Counted from the first letter of the stretch, positions 44,490 to 56,216 are shown. The stretch: 64,000 nucleotides of DNA from Apricaphanius iberus (GCA_028564705.1 JAPXFQ010001302.1:558001-622000); one strand, 5' to 3'. Numbers and translations: made by a program. Notes: a model not told the origin generated them from the letters alone.

Positions 44490-46050
44490 GGAATGCATTT
44501 ATCGTTACTGAAATTTAATTGGGGTCATCATTACTTTGAGTGCCTAAAGCCGGGATCACATTGTGCTATTACGGCCGTCCTAGACCTTTACTTTCGTCAT
44601 GAAAAGAGTCATGATGAAAAACGTGAGCGATTCACCGGTCTGTAACTGTGCAGTATGCCATGCTGCCTAACAGCACAGTAATTGCATCTGACCAAAACCC
44701 GCCCTCTGCGGTTTTCAGCTAGTCAGAAATTCTGCGACTCCAGTCTTCTGTTGACCAATTAAATTGCCCCTTTGTGAGTGACGTGTTGGCTAGGCTAATG
44801 CAAAACAAAGCTTACCTCAAGCTTGTTTTAAAGAACAGGCAACCCAAACTGTCCCCTTTTCCCCAGCTATGAGTGTGTACAGATTCTTCTTTTCTTCCTC
44901 ATCTTTCTTTTACCATTTGATTCACAGTCTACAAACAAAAGTAGCACTTGTTTACATTTCCTTGTCGCCAACTTGGCCCTGCCCATCTGTCAGCTTTCAG
45001 TGAAGTACGCTGTGTCACTAGTGATGTTGGCTTTTTGCAGTATTGGAAATATTATTTTGGTTAAACACTGACTGTTTTTGAGGCTGAGAATACTTTTTAT
45101 TATTTATTTAGTTCCTCATTGTAAAACTGAAAATACTTTTTATTTAGTTTCTCTTTGTGAGATTGAAGATACTTTGTTTACCTGTCATTACTGAAGATGA
45201 GGTCTCCACTGTTTCTTCTTAGTGATACTAGGTAAAATTATTAGATTTTTAGCACCCCAAAATGATGTGTTTGCATTTGTAGAGGGTTGAAAAAATAGAA
45301 ATAGGTTAAAACGGAGAGATAAAAAAGTGAAACATAAAACCGAAATCGTCATTTATAATTTAGTTTCTTTCAGCCTTCACTGTAAACCCCAATATTGAGA
45401 TTGCTTAGTTACACTGGGTAGCTGCAACTCAATATTGAGAAAAAAATTATTCCAACTCAAATGTGTTGAGCTGACCAATCACAGGCATGGGCTCTCCATT
45501 GTGGGGGCGGATACTTCTAAAATTGGGGGCTCTACTCCGGCCGTCCTTGGTTAGGTGATAGAGGCCTTGCGTTGAAAGATGATGACGATTTTTTTTTACA
45601 TAGACGTAGAAGTATTAACTAGGCATTATTGCTGCTGTCAATCGGTTTTACCAGAAAAAAAAAAACTATGGGGTCCATAGGGAATGGCATGATCATGTCT
45701 TCATGGCCGTGCAATTAATGTGCTTGAGATTCATTAATAAACACATTTGGGACCTGTCTAAAGCATGCTTAACCTGGGATGATCATCATCAGACCAAGAT
45801 ATATCTGAATAGAGCACAGTTACTTATTTTAACATCACTTATAAATTCACTTAACACTGAATACATTAGCACCTGGTTGTACCTTGGAGTATCCTTCTCT
45901 AGTAGCTTTTTGCTCAGTATTTGCAACCAAGGAACATGTACACATATTAGACATAAATATTCAGTGGCTCTTTTCATGTTGAACACAGTATGTTTACAGT
46001 TGTCAGAAAACTGTGTAGATGTTAACATGTGGAACCAAATTTGTGTTTAT
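44490..46050. other. Intron sequence before exon 46055
   Basis: No gene seen apart from the exon that follows. A short AATATTGAG/CTCAATATTGAG duplication occurs at 45391-45437. The long + strand open frame that overlaps exon 46055 starts in ordinary intron sequence and is not supported as coding there. Confidence 0.45.
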
Positions 46051-46054
46051 ACAG

Positions 46055-46218
46055 GGTATGATATATGTTGGCACATCAGACGGGGTGGTGAGGATTCCAA
46101 CCACAAACTGTTCCTACTACTGGACCTGTGTCCAATGCGTTCTTTCCCGCGATCCCTTCTGTGGTTGGGATGCAGTCAGCAGGGCCTGTGTGGAGGTCTC
46201 CGACACCCATCATGCTCT
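46055..46218 (+). CDS. Semaphorin exon (end of sema domain and PSI domain)
   Basis: Starts GMIYVGTSDGVVRIPTTNC, the last propeller strand (YVG...GV.R(V/I)P...C). It runs into the PSI domain with CVQCVLSRDPFCGWD and the Cys of SRACVEV. CxxCxxxRDPxCxWD is the signature of semaphorin/plexin PSI domains. The NCS site is a predicted N-glycosylation site. Acceptor tatacag, donor CT|gtgagt, phase 2. Confidence 0.95.
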
Positions 46219-46797
46219 GTGAGTATGACACTGCCAAAGTACAAATGTTCTGTGCTTACAGTGTACTGTTAAGTGACTCGTAATGTGAAATCATATGATC
46301 ATTGCTTGGCTATTTGAATTGAACATAGTCTGATTAATGAAAATACTGGTACTACTCTACAGTAAGTTAATATGAAATCCACAGCAAGCTTTAAGATGTA
46401 GGGAGGCCGTGAAGACATGATACCTATGGAAATTTAATTTATGATTAGATGAGTTGATTTTATAAGATTCTCGAACGGGCCTTATCTTTAGTAATGTTGT
46501 CCACCTTGTGAGATTTAGATAGACTTCAAGGTGTTCTCATTGAGTATGACTTCCTCCCAGACATGCCATTTACAGAAATCTTACAAACAGCTTTGAGTTT
46601 TATGTTTGGTGTTATATATTCCCCATTCAGAGTGGATATTAGTATTTACCATGCTTTTCAAAAGTATTTAAACCCATTGAAATTTTTCAGTGGGGATTTT
46701 ATGAAATAGCTAGGCACGAAGTAATTCAACATTGTAAAGAGAAAAGGATTCATGGTGTTTAAAAATATTCACAAAGCAAATCTGAAAATGTAACATA

Positions 46798-47675
46798 GGG
46801 TGGGGCAAAAAGTAGTTAGTCAGTGTTATAGATTATCTTAAATAAATCTCTTATAATCTTAAATCTCTTGAATCTTAGATAAATATCTATTCATTACCAT
46901 AAACAATCCTTACAAATATTCATAGCGAAATTACAGCATCCTTCTGCATCCCTAACAATTTTAATGCTGAAATACCCTGCCACTTTTCATCTTTGAAGCC
47001 CTTGCTGATGGAAGAAGGTTTTAACTCAAAATGTCATGATACATGGCCCCATTAATTCTTTCCTTTATACGGATCAGTCGTCCTGGTCTCCTTGCAGAAA
47101 AACAGCCCCAAAGCATGAGGTTTCCACCCCCATGCTTCACATATCATGTTCTTTGAATACAACTCTTCCCACTCCATAATTGACAAGTAGAATTTTCACC
47201 TAAAAGTTCTACTTTGGTTTCATTATGACCATATGACATTTTCCCAATCCTCTTCTGGATCATCCAAATACTCTCTAGCAAACTTCAGATGGACCTGGAC
47301 ATGTAGTGATTTACGCGGGGGGACATGTCTTGGCCATAGTGGAGTTTTGAGTGTGACAGTTTGAGGCTGTGGACACGTGCCATTGATACAGGAAACGAGT
47401 TGAGGTCAGAGGAGCCTCTTACAGAGGAAGTCACAGGTCTGTGAAAGCCAGAAATATTGCTTGTTTGTAGGCGACCAAATACCATTTACCACCATAATTT
47501 GAAAATTGATTCTTTTAAAAATCATACCATTTGAAATTAGGATTTCTTTTTCTGATTTTTGTCTCTCTGATTGAGGTATACCTACAATGAAAACTACAGG
47601 CCTCTGTCATCTTTTTAAGTGGGAGAAATTTCACAATTGGTAGCTGACCAAATATTTTTTGCCCCCCTTTACCAA
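46798..47675 (-). mobile_element. Tc1-like transposon, internally deleted
   Basis: The left end GTGGGGCAAAAAGTAGTTAG and the right end, on the opposite strand, GGGGGGCAAAAAATATTTGG are the termini of a common fish Tc1-like family. Internal antisense transposase text survives: 'gaagccccaaagcatg'-type blocks near 47100, 'gaccatatgacattttccc' near 47227 and 'catccaaatactctctagca' near 47262. At about 880 bp instead of 1.6 kb, it has lost the centre of the gene. Confidence 0.75.
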
Positions 47676-47679
47676 TGTT

Positions 47680-48505
47680 TGCAACTCCTTTACTCAAAAA
47701 TCCCAAAATACAATCCAGTAAATAAATTCCATTCAGAAATCACCTGATTAATCAATAGAGTCCATCTATGTGTAATTGTATAGTATACATGCAGGCTGTT
47801 CTGTTTCTGGCCATAGAAGTTCTTAAGGCTGCATTCACACCCGATATTCCGGTAGACTTGGTTCGATTAGGGACCAAAATTGCAACATTGTTGCTGTTTT
47901 TAGCTGGTGCTAAAAACAGCAGCTCAAACAGCATCATGAAGACCAAGGAACACAGTAGGTCAAGGAGAAAGATGTGGAGAGGTACCAAGTTTTTAAAATC
48001 TCAGAGCTCAATCCATCATCTGAATATAGAAAGTTTATGAACATGGAACTCCACCTAATCTAACAGTTTGTGCAAAGAAAGCAAAATCAGAGACTTTTCC
48101 ATCTAAACCATTACATTTCTCCAGAATTTCCAAGCTTCAGATTGCTGTTGTTGGGTAACTAATGCATATTTATTGTTTCTATTGGTGTTAGTTTCCTCAT
48201 TTCTCCATCAGGATTCTGTGAGAGCAGAAACGTAGGTAACCATGTACTGCAGGAGGAGGTGGTTTTAAAAATCACAGACGGCTGCTGTGGAGTTTTTTTC
48301 TCTCCTGCAGGATGAGTTTATAATTGATTAGCTTGATTATTTATAACTCATCAAAATGTCTCTATTCTCTGGACTAGGTTGCTATGAAATAATCTGAGAA
48401 GGACAGTGATAATAGAAATTAGCCAGGTTTTACTCATCATTTAAGAGGATTAGACAATAGAAGAACATTCAGATTTGCATTCGTAAATGTTCACTGTAAT
48501 TTCTC
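47680..48505. other. Intron sequence, no gene seen
   Basis: Ordinary AT-rich sequence with a weak GC-richer block near 47820-47980 whose open frame shows no family resemblance. Confidence 0.4.
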
Positions 48506-48510
48506 TTTAG

Positions 48511-48605
48511 GAGCCAGGACATAGATGGTGGAAATGTTAATGAAACATGTAGCAGTGTTTCATTAACACACAGAACCAAATTTGGTCCAGTCAAGATGCC
48601 CACAG
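48511..48605 (+). CDS. Semaphorin exon (PSI to Ig linker)
   Basis: Completes a Leu codon, then SQDIDGGNVNETCSSVSLTH and RTKFGPVKMPT. It links the PSI to the Ig-like domain and is poorly conserved in class 4. The N.T.C segment resembles the 'D(I/V)..G(N/D)' and C residues of other members and gives an NET glycosylation site. Acceptor tctctttag, donor G|gtaag, phase 1. It is supported mainly by position and matching phase. Confidence 0.85.
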
Positions 48606-49130
48606 GTAAGTTTTACTCAACTGAAACCAAAAATGTGACATCCTTATTCTGGAATTGTGTACACTGAGATATTCATATTATTGGCTAAAAAAGACACTAA
48701 AACAACTTTTGAAATCAAATGAATGTTCTTTAATGGAAAGTCTTTTTTCTTTTTTTTTTCTTCTTTTTTTACATTTTTTGTATTTTGGGGATGATTAAAT
48801 AACAGTTATGGCTAAAAGCCCTCATTGATGTCAATTTTTATTTTATTCTGCATTGAAGTAAAGCAATGATTTGCTATTTTATATGTCGTCTGTTTATGAA
48901 ATCATGGTAAAAAATACAGAAGAATACAGATTGTAAGACAGCTGGTTTTAAATTAGAGGGTGTTCCACGTGTTTTATTTAAACCATAGAGTTAGCCCGTT
49001 AGCAGTATTAAATGACAATAATCCACAGCACATATAGGCTTGTTTATGTTCATTACTATCCGGTCTGTAGGTTTTCTGTGGTCTGATCCCTGAGTAAGCT
49101 GTAACTGTATGTCAGCCTCATGTCCCGCAG

Positions 49131-49942
49131 GTGAACTGGTTTCTGTGTCTCTGAATGAAGTGGTGCGGCTGCTCTGTCCTGCGGCATCACAGCTGTCCCA
49201 GCAGCTGTGGGAGCGTCCAAACAGTCGACTGTCTTCAGACCTCTACCTTCACCTGAAGGACGGGAGTCTCAGCTTTGTTGCTACTCCAGCCACACTGGGC
49301 CACTACCTCTGCCAGTCTATAGAAAACGGTTACCAACAGACCATGGCCATCTATCATGTCAAGCAGAAGAGCGGTCCCATGACTCAGATTCCAACCGGCC
49401 ATAGTCACACCCAAGCTCAACCCACCACTCAGGCTGCAGTCAGACATGTTCAGCATACTTCTGTCAGGGTGGTGCCTAAAACAACAGAATCCAGACCAGC
49501 AGAGATGAAACCTTCACTGTCCATCAGGAAAACTCAGGTCACCCCCAGACAGCTTGACAGAAATTTAACTTTGTGGATGAAGGAATCTGGAAATACTGAA
49601 GCAGAATTCCCTGATGAGAAGAAACTGCTGTCAGCCAATTGCCCCAGCTACCTAAAGGAGCTAGTGGTAGTGTCAGTTCTACTGGTGCTGTGCCTCAGTC
49701 TGATTATCACAATCACTCTGTATGTTCTCAGGCAGCACTTCTGGAGGAGGATTGCTCCTAGAACTGGAACTCCAAGCAGGAACTCTGACAGGAGAACCCC
49801 TGAGGAGCAGGAGGCTTTAAAGGAAAATGAGTTTGTGACCAAAGCCCATGGTCAGGCATCTCCTGATGGACATGCCAGCGATTTGGTTTGTAATGGAAAT
49901 CTTACAGACTCTACCCAGAATTTGCCAAACACTCCCTTCTGA
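49131..49942 (+). CDS. Semaphorin last exon (Ig-like, transmembrane, cytoplasmic tail)
   Basis: Completes a Gly codon and runs 270 codons to a TGA at 49940-49942. An Ig-like domain is recognisable by VVRLLCPAAS, the Trp of LWERP, and HYLCQS (the paired cysteines). A Ser/Thr/Gln-rich stalk with an NLT site follows. Then comes the membrane span VVVSVLLVLCLSLIITITL, a basic stop-transfer (RQHFWRR), and a tail of about 70 residues ending NLPNTPF. I see no PDZ-binding C-terminus of the SEMA4B/C kind. The acceptor is gtcccgcag at 49130. A single large terminal exon for Ig, TM and tail is usual in class 4. Confidence 0.93.
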
Positions 49943-50032
49943 GCAGCAGCCAATGAGCCTTTTGACCATACAGAGAAGACCATGCATAGAGGGAGGGATA
50001 AAGTCCTTTTAGTAGAGTTATTATGGTGATTT

Positions 50033-50415
50033 GCCCTGCAGCCGAATTCTATAATATCTTTAACATCCTACATAGTAGCTACTACTTGCCCGTTGATGTA
50101 GTAAATACTGCATAGCAAATGAGCAAGTAGTAGGCATGAAATTGAATGTACCACGCCACAATTTTGCCATGTGTTTACGTTACGTTGCCTGTGATCCCGT
50201 CCTCGGTAGCCAACATCACTCTTCTACGATTTTGGGGCTTCCGCTGCATTGTGGGATAGCTTGGCAAACAGCTGATTTTATGGTGGCGGTAGTACACATC
50301 CGGGAACTTTATGCCTACTACGCCAATCCATACTAGAGATTCGGATCTACATCGCTCGCTTACTGCTTTTCGTCTGCTACGTAGTAGGTATAGTAGGGGT
50401 ATTCGGATGCAGGGC
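50033..50415. mobile_element. Short non-autonomous DNA transposon (MITE)
   Basis: The left end GCCCTGCAGCCGAAT is mirrored by the right end ATTCGGATGCAGGGC, one mismatch in 15. The interior has 'cattgtgggatagc' and several CTAC/GTAG blocks that also pair across the element. It lies about 90 bp after the semaphorin stop codon, so it would be transcribed as 3' UTR. Confidence 0.7.
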
Positions 50416-50923
50416 TGGTCACAGGAACTGAGAATTCCCGAATGGGCTGCAGCCTTTCCACCTACTGGGTCTGAGTGCTTCAAGTACAATCTGTTACTAC
50501 TACCGATGTATAAAATAATCTGACGGCATGAAAAAAGACCCTTTCTAACACGAATGGTAGTCTGATTCTAACAAAGAAAGCAGAACTTGGTTTTAAAACC
50601 ATATCAGAAATATTGTTGTTGAGTTAATTCTATTGAAGAGGTATAAGACTATTTCTGGAATTTTTTAACAGTTGAAACTGTGGCTCTGTAGCAAAGACAC
50701 GTGCAGTAAGAATGTTGTTAAGTAAAATGGATATGATGGAGGTTCCAGTTTCAGATTATGTTCCACACCTTACAGATGTGCCTTTTTAAATATATTTTGG
50801 TGGAGTTGTTGTTACACTTTGATTTTCTTTCCCCAGTACATTCTGGACTTTTTTTTTATCCCATCGATAATCATAGACACCCATTCTGCTGACAGTGTGC
50901 AGTCACTTGTTTACCTTCTTCTC

Positions 50924-50929
50924 AATAAA
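50924..50929 (+). promoter_or_regulatory. Candidate semaphorin polyadenylation signal
   Basis: AATAAA in 'tctcaataaaacaaattc', about 980 bases after the stop codon. It is a canonical hexamer with downstream T-rich sequence. A second AATAAA at 51371-51376 could serve instead. Confidence 0.45.
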
Positions 50930-51190
50930 ACAAATTCTCTGTTAAAGGACTGTTTTTGCTACTTTTCTCCCAGTGGCTCCTATACGCATCTGTGGATGAA
51001 GAAAGGAACATATTAAAACCACTGTAGGAGAAACACATTTAACCAATCTGCCATTAATCAATAATCCAACAGTTGATTATTCTTTCTGCTTCATTTTTTA
51101 TTCCACTGCTGGAGTTCCAGTAGAATGAAGTGTTGTTACTGTCTGCAACTGGGACCAATGATCTTTATATCGATTGTGGGGTATTTACAG

Positions 51191-51319
51191 GTGATGAAAC
51201 TGGAAGCAAGCTTAAGTCCATCTGACTTACTGACCGATCAGTCAATCAGGAAGCAGTGTTACCAGAGGGAGCGTTTCTATGACAGCCCCAATGCTTTTGA
51301 GCCTGCCTCAGAGCGTTAA
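51191..51319 (+). CDS. Candidate terminal exon, unknown protein
   Basis: A pyrimidine-poor but valid acceptor (gtatttacag) at 51190 precedes 43 codons: GDETGSKLK- in one phase, or VMKLEASLSPSDLLTDQSIR and then KQCYQRERFYDSPNAFEPAS in the phase open across the junction, ending at TAA 51317-51319. AATAAA follows at 51371-51376 with a TTGTCTTGTCTTG element just after. The composition (polar, Tyr/Arg-rich, high GC relative to flanks) looks coding, unlike the surrounding repeats. I do not recognise the protein. It may be an alternative last exon of the semaphorin or belong to another gene. Confidence 0.4.
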   Translation: MMKLEASLSPSDLLTDQSIRKQCYQRERFYDSPNAFEPASER

Positions 51320-51370
51320 TGTTGTGATTTTCACCAGCAAACATAAACTGGATAGCCTTACCATCACAAT

Positions 51371-51376
51371 AATAAA
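51371..51376 (+). promoter_or_regulatory. Candidate polyadenylation signal
   Basis: AATAAA 51 bases after the TAA of the candidate terminal exon, followed within 25 bases by 'cttgtcttgtcttgc', a GU/U-rich type downstream element. Confidence 0.5.
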
Positions 51377-51544
51377 ACTATGTTAGAAACTTGTCTTGTC
51401 TTGCAGAAACGATGTAGGACTCAATGTTTTTAACATTAGCAAAAAATTTGTAGAAACTAATAAAATCAACAATCCATGCCACTGGTCTCATAATTTTTTG
51501 CTCTAAGAGAATACAATCTTATTTGTCTCAGTTTAAACAAACAT

Positions 51545-52140
51545 AATTCAGTTGAAACAATATTGCCTCAAGGCATTACAACACAAATGGATACAAATCA
51601 CATCTAGAATAGATTATGAAAATAAGTGAAAATTAAGTGTAGTAAATGGTTTCTTAAGGTTTACCGATTGTAAAATAACAGATTTATATGGTCTTAAAAT
51701 AAGTAAAATATAACTTCACATCACTCATAGTTTAACAAGATACCAGGCTCCTTTCTGAGATTTACAAAGGAAATACATTTACAGTCATTGATGGCTTAAA
51801 TCCATATCTGCCAGGAGTGTGCATAATTTTGAACTTTACTGTATGTAGTATACCATGTAAATAATACTCTTTGAAATGGCTTTGCATCTTAACCATTTAA
51901 GAGGGTTAAAAACATTTTCTATCCAAGGAAACCCAGCCGATTGCATCGAGTAATTGACTTGAAGAACTCACTCTTCTTTGCCGAACATGTAGCGACAGTA
52001 GACAATTACTTGCATTGTGTTGTTGACTTTACAACAATCTTAGCAGAGAGGAAAACCTCCCTCCTAACAGGAAGAAACCTCCAGCAGAGCCAGAACCTGG
52101 CTCAGTACAAGCAACCGTCTACTTCAACCGACTGAGGAGA
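51545..52140 (-). mobile_element. L2-like LINE 3' end, diverged
   Basis: 'attgcctcaaggcattacaa' (51567) and then, after a gap, 'gaacatgtagcgacagtaga', 'acaggaagaaacctccagca' and 'agaacctggctcagtacaag' (51985-52110). The same order as in 6430-6830 with extra sequence between. Confidence 0.65.
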
Positions 52141-52329
52141 CAGCAGAGACACAACAAAAAACACACAAAAGAACTGATGTACTTTCTATGTTAAAGAAAG
52201 TAAAAAGTTAACAGCAGTAGAAGGAGAATGTTGTTTTGAAGAAGTATCTCAATCAGTGCCCCCTCCAAGAGGGTATTACCACCAAACAGAACACCAGCTG
52301 AAAGACCCAGCAATTTTTCATTTTCTATG

Positions 52330-52735
52330 CCCGTGCTGAAGAAAGGAGGTTTTCACTCAAAATGTCTTAACATTCATTCCTTCCTTTACATTCATTCTTT
52401 CATTTACATGGATTAGCCGTCCTAGTCCCTTTGCAGAAAAACACCTCTGGCCTTTCAGGATTTGAGTCCCTGGCAGCGTAGTTTTAGTGATTCTAGCCTT
52501 TGTTACTTGGTCTTTTATACTGATGACGAGTTCAGATGGGTGCCATTCATACAGGTAACGAGTGGAGGACCGAGGAGCCTCTTCCAGAAGAATTTAAAGA
52601 TCTGTGAGAGCCAGAAATCTTTTTTTTTACTAATTTTGTCTCTCATAGTTGAGTTTACCTATGATGAAAATTATTGGTCTCTCTCATCTTTTTTAAATGA
52701 GAGAATTTGCACAATTGGGGTCTGTCTTCATTCTT
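52330..52735 (-). mobile_element. Tc1-like transposon remnant
   Basis: Shares blocks with 46798-47675: 'catggattagccgtcctagt', 'tttgcagaaaaacacc', 'gaggagcctcttccagaaga', 'ctgtgagagccagaaatc' and 'gagagaatttgcacaattgg'. It is more reduced, and one terminus is absent. Confidence 0.65.
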
Positions 52736-52804
52736 GAATTTAAAGAATATAATTTAAAAAAAAACTGGATTCTGTCTAGCATATATTATTTAAACAAACC
52801 TAGT

Positions 52805-53400
52805 ACTGTTTTTTTTTATCCCTACAATATGTTTTAAGCCATTCTAAGAGAATATGTTGATCAACTGTGTCAAAAGCAGCACTGAAATCTAAGAAAATCA
52901 GATCATCCACAAGTCCATGGCTATCAGAATATCATAAGTAACTTTCTCCAGTGCTGTTTCAGTGGTATGATTAGCTGAAACTCTTCCAACGGGTCATTAC
53001 TGTTTAGATACTCTGATACTTGATTAACACGATTTTTTGATATATTTTAGCTAGGAAAATTTGGTAAAGGTCTATAATTTTTTAATCAAGAAAAAGGTAT
53101 TTAGGAAAAAGGTTTAATACAGCAACCTCAAATCCTGTGGTATGTGTCAGTTTAAGGATAGATAAATCATTCTAAAATGGGCCAGTAATTCATTAATTAT
53201 TTATTATTCACAAAATGATTTTTCTTTGGACTGTGTTGAAGGTTTAGATCAAGCTAATATTTTTTTAAACTCAGAGCTCATCTGATTAAATAAATTCTAG
53301 ACATAGATCAGGTGCTATCGTACCTCTGATGCTGTCTCACTAATTGAAGGAAGAGTACGTTTTGGGAGGATGCCCTCAATTTTATTCTTTTAATGGAACT
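52805..53400 (-). mobile_element. LINE RT fragment (motif A)
   Basis: The minus-strand translation of 52815-52905 reads DDLIFLDFSAAFDTVDQHIL and then LEWLKTYC, a typical L2/CR1 RT motif A. Flanking text carries the antisense of upstream RT blocks ('gctgtttcagtggtatg', from a TETAL-like segment). Frames are broken outside that stretch. Confidence 0.7.
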
Positions 53401-53639
53401 TACAAAGAAGAACTAAGACTTTGTGTAAGTTGGGCAGAAATCGACATTTTAGAATATTTTAGGTATGGGTTATTTAGGTAACAACTCAAAGGTTATTGAA
53501 AATTGCCAAACAGGACAGGGTTCTGTGGAAGCACTCTTGTGGTGACTGGCTGCATATGGAAGTGACTTTGAACATATCGGTTTTAATGAAATGTTTATAA
53601 AATAGGTAAGAGTTTTACACAAAATCTACAGTCAGGGTA

Positions 53640-54250
53640 AATGGTTTTTGCTCACATTTTATATATAGCAAGGCTAATGTATCAGGTTGATGTTATGTCT
53701 CCGACGTTATAAACAATAAGCATTGAACCATATGCACAGCTGGTTAAATCAGATTTACAATTGAAAAGTATTGCAGACCAAAGCAGAGAAACACATGATA
53801 ATCTTTTTCGCAGGGGATATTATGGTCTACATATCGGATCCATTTACATCAATCTCTGCCCTACTACAAGATCTGAAAAGTTATGGGGAATTTTTTTGGA
53901 TAAAATATAAATAAGACTTAATGAAAAGTGAATTTACTCATCAACATTTTATGTTTTGGATGCACTTTTGCAGAGGTGCAAGGTCTTTTCGGTGATTAGC
54001 TGATTAATGAAATGATTTGGTTATGGTTGCCAAGAAAATGATAACAAAGTCTTGAAGACAAAACTCACCGCCAACAAATACCCAATGGGCTAAACAATTA
54101 AGATATGTTGATATTATGGAAGAACTGACTGCATAATTAATCCTGAAAAATGTAATTTTATGCAGATGTGGTCACCTCTAAGATGCAGCCTTTTAATTTC
54201 TCTGCAGACATTTTTTTCTATCAAATCTAGTATGAATTAGTCACGTCACA
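53640..54250 (+). mobile_element. L1-like LINE RT fragment
   Basis: Near 53790-53910 the + strand reads IIFFAGDIMVYISDP and then LLQDLKSYGEFFWIKYK. This is the catalytic F-A-D-D box region of L1-type RT, with the first Asp changed to Gly, followed by the 'L...F...SG.K.N..KSE' thumb segment. It is surrounded by stop codons. Old fragment. Confidence 0.5.
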
Positions 54251-54859
54251 AGCACTTCCAATGAAATCTTTGGATGTTTATATTTAAATATTGTCCTTAT
54301 TTATCTAGAAGAGATTGATAAATAGTTTCACTGTGTTGATGTGAATACTTTGTTGACTCCAATTTACATGCAGGAGATTTTTGACATAATTGACTGTGGA
54401 CATTTGCATTACCATCATGCCTATACCTACTGTCTAGCCACTACCTCTACCTCCCATATGTTCTGAATCTGCCACTGGCAATCTATTTTTGATTGACATT
54501 TGTTCTTTAGTGGGCTTTATTTGTGATGTGTACAGCTGCATGAAAAAAAAAACTAAACCATATGTTGAGAACCTCAAGTATTTTCTGGATACTTCAGAAA
54601 AAACAACATGGACTCAGCTCTTAAAGAGGAACAGGGCAGATTAAAACAGGTAGGTTTTTTTTAGATACCAGTTAGAAATCCAAGCAAAATGTTGAAAATG
54701 TTAATCCATTCTAAAATATTTCCAAGCTGGACTGATGGTCTTATCAATCTAGAAAGGATGATTGACTACATCTTACAGGGGTGAGTACCCCTGTAAGGTG
54801 AGATACTACAATCAACGTATAAAAGGACTCTAAAAACAGTTTGAGAAGAACTGCGAGTA

Positions 54860-55005
54860 ACACTGAGTCATGCATAGATATAACCATCTAATATCTACAT
54901 ACTACCATTCAGTTGTTGATATTATGTGACACGAGGTGCGTCACCAAGCTGTTCATGCAGTTCTTTGTAACACTCAGTAGGGAGGCAAAAAACAGGCATG
55001 GCAAA
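54860..55005 (-). repeat. Diverged direct repeat, copy A
   Basis: 'aacactgagtcatgc', then 'gttgatattatgtgacacga' and 'ggtgcgtcaccaagctgttc'. It matches 56650-56800 over about 130 bp in the same orientation. On the minus strand both have an acceptor-like CTGAG/CTTAG followed by an open stretch ending LGDAP.VT. Confidence 0.6.
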
Positions 55006-55189
55006 TAGCTGAGTTTTAGTCACAGTCAGTACTTTATCAGAACACAGTATTGCTTTTATCAGCTGTTTCATCTTGTGCAATACCAAATAACCTTGTGTTA
55101 TCACTAAAGCATCTTATTTTTATATGCACATAGCTGCTAGAATTCTCACTAATTACTGACAGATGTCAATATAATACTGTAATAATCTC

Positions 55190-55720
55190 AGGGGAATTAA
55201 ATGTAACTCCTGGATTTCCTTCAAAGATTTCTAGATACTGAGGGGGTGGGTACAAGGTATCTCCTTTAGTGGTCTGTATTACAGTGGTTCTGGAGAAGCC
55301 CTTGACTAAAGACATGTTGTTTTTTAACACTGAAAAGGATGCTCAAGGTTATATGTAATTTTCCAGATGTTTCAGAGTAATCCCAAAAAAAGAGCCAGTC
55401 TTCTTTATCAGGTTGGTTATCTCTTCTTGAAGACAGCTTTACTGCTGAGCCTGCAGTCAAATCGGGTGTCCAGGTGACAACTGATGTATTTCTACTACTC
55501 CACCACCATCACTTCCTCTCCCATCATAGAAATAGTGCTTGATCAAACCCTGTTTTTCTTAAATCTACAATCATGTCCTTTGTTTTTCTCACATTTAAGA
55601 TAAGAGGATTGTTCCTATACAATGCTACAAAGTGGTCTACCAGCTCTGTGAACTCAGCTTCTTGATCATCTCTGATACACCTAAAAACTACAGTCCTTTG
55701 AGTATTTATGCAGATGAAAG
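55190..55720 (-). mobile_element. LINE RT thumb fragment
   Basis: The minus strand reads VDHFVALYRNNPLILNVRKT and KTKDMIVDLRKT near 55555-55660, the 'L.LN..KTK.M(V/I)VDFR' block of LINE RTs. It is followed by an open frame 55266-55460 that covers the next part out of register. Inactive. Confidence 0.6.
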
Positions 55721-56149
55721 GAGTCTATTTTTTATTTGTAAATGTAATTTTATAACTAGATATTTATTTACAAAATAAACTATTTTAGTTGTAAATTTGA
55801 TATTTAGCTTATTAATTACATTTTGTTCTGAGCTGTGACATTTATAAATAAATAAATAAGATGGCACAAATATTCCTTTAAACAATGAACTCCCTTTTTA
55901 AATTAAAAACCTAAACATAGAGCATATATATACACTGCACTATATTTGAAGCTTACAGTAGATTAAGTTTGGTTCTGCTGAAGGTTTTTTCCTTTCCAGT
56001 GTCATTACACGCATCCTCAGTATAAGTGATTGCTCTAAAATCAATGACACAATGTGAGAGATTTGTCTACTGTTGCTACATGCTGGTCCAGGAAGCGTGA
56101 AGCCTCCAAGTCACTGACTTGATGCAATCTAATGAAATCACATTTCCTG

Positions 56150-56216
56150 TAAGTGCCTTGAGATGGTGAGATGGTGAATGGTGTGAATTGGTGCTTTTTA
56201 AACGGATTGAATTGAA
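56150..56216 (+). mobile_element. L2-like LINE 3' tail
   Basis: 'gtaagtgccttgagatggtg' through 'ggattgaattgaacc', equivalent to 3515-3583 with the middle altered. Confidence 0.65.

Larger units (their letters stand above)
7339..49942 (+). other. Class 4 transmembrane semaphorin gene, 5' incomplete
   Basis: Twelve exons join into 2208 nt (735 codons plus stop) with matching phases at all eleven junctions. The product has most of a sema beta-propeller, a PSI domain, an Ig-like domain, one transmembrane helix and a tail of about 70 residues. This is the class 4 order: no TSP repeats (class 5), no GPI signal (class 7) and no long class 6 tail. Class 4 semaphorins act at the cell surface as plexin ligands and receptors in axon guidance, vascular and immune signalling. 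Known members are roughly 760-860 residues, so about 60-100 N-terminal residues are missing to the left. Teleost sema4e is my first candidate, but sema4b, sema4d and sema4g paralogues cannot be excluded. Introns reach 9.8 kb and are full of transposons. Confidence 0.9.

Noticed and set aside
45703..46272. 189-codon + strand open frame overlapping a semaphorin exon
   Set aside because: It reads the exon in a different phase, begins in intron sequence and has no family resemblance. The semaphorin phase (GMIYVGTSDGV...) is clearly the coding one.
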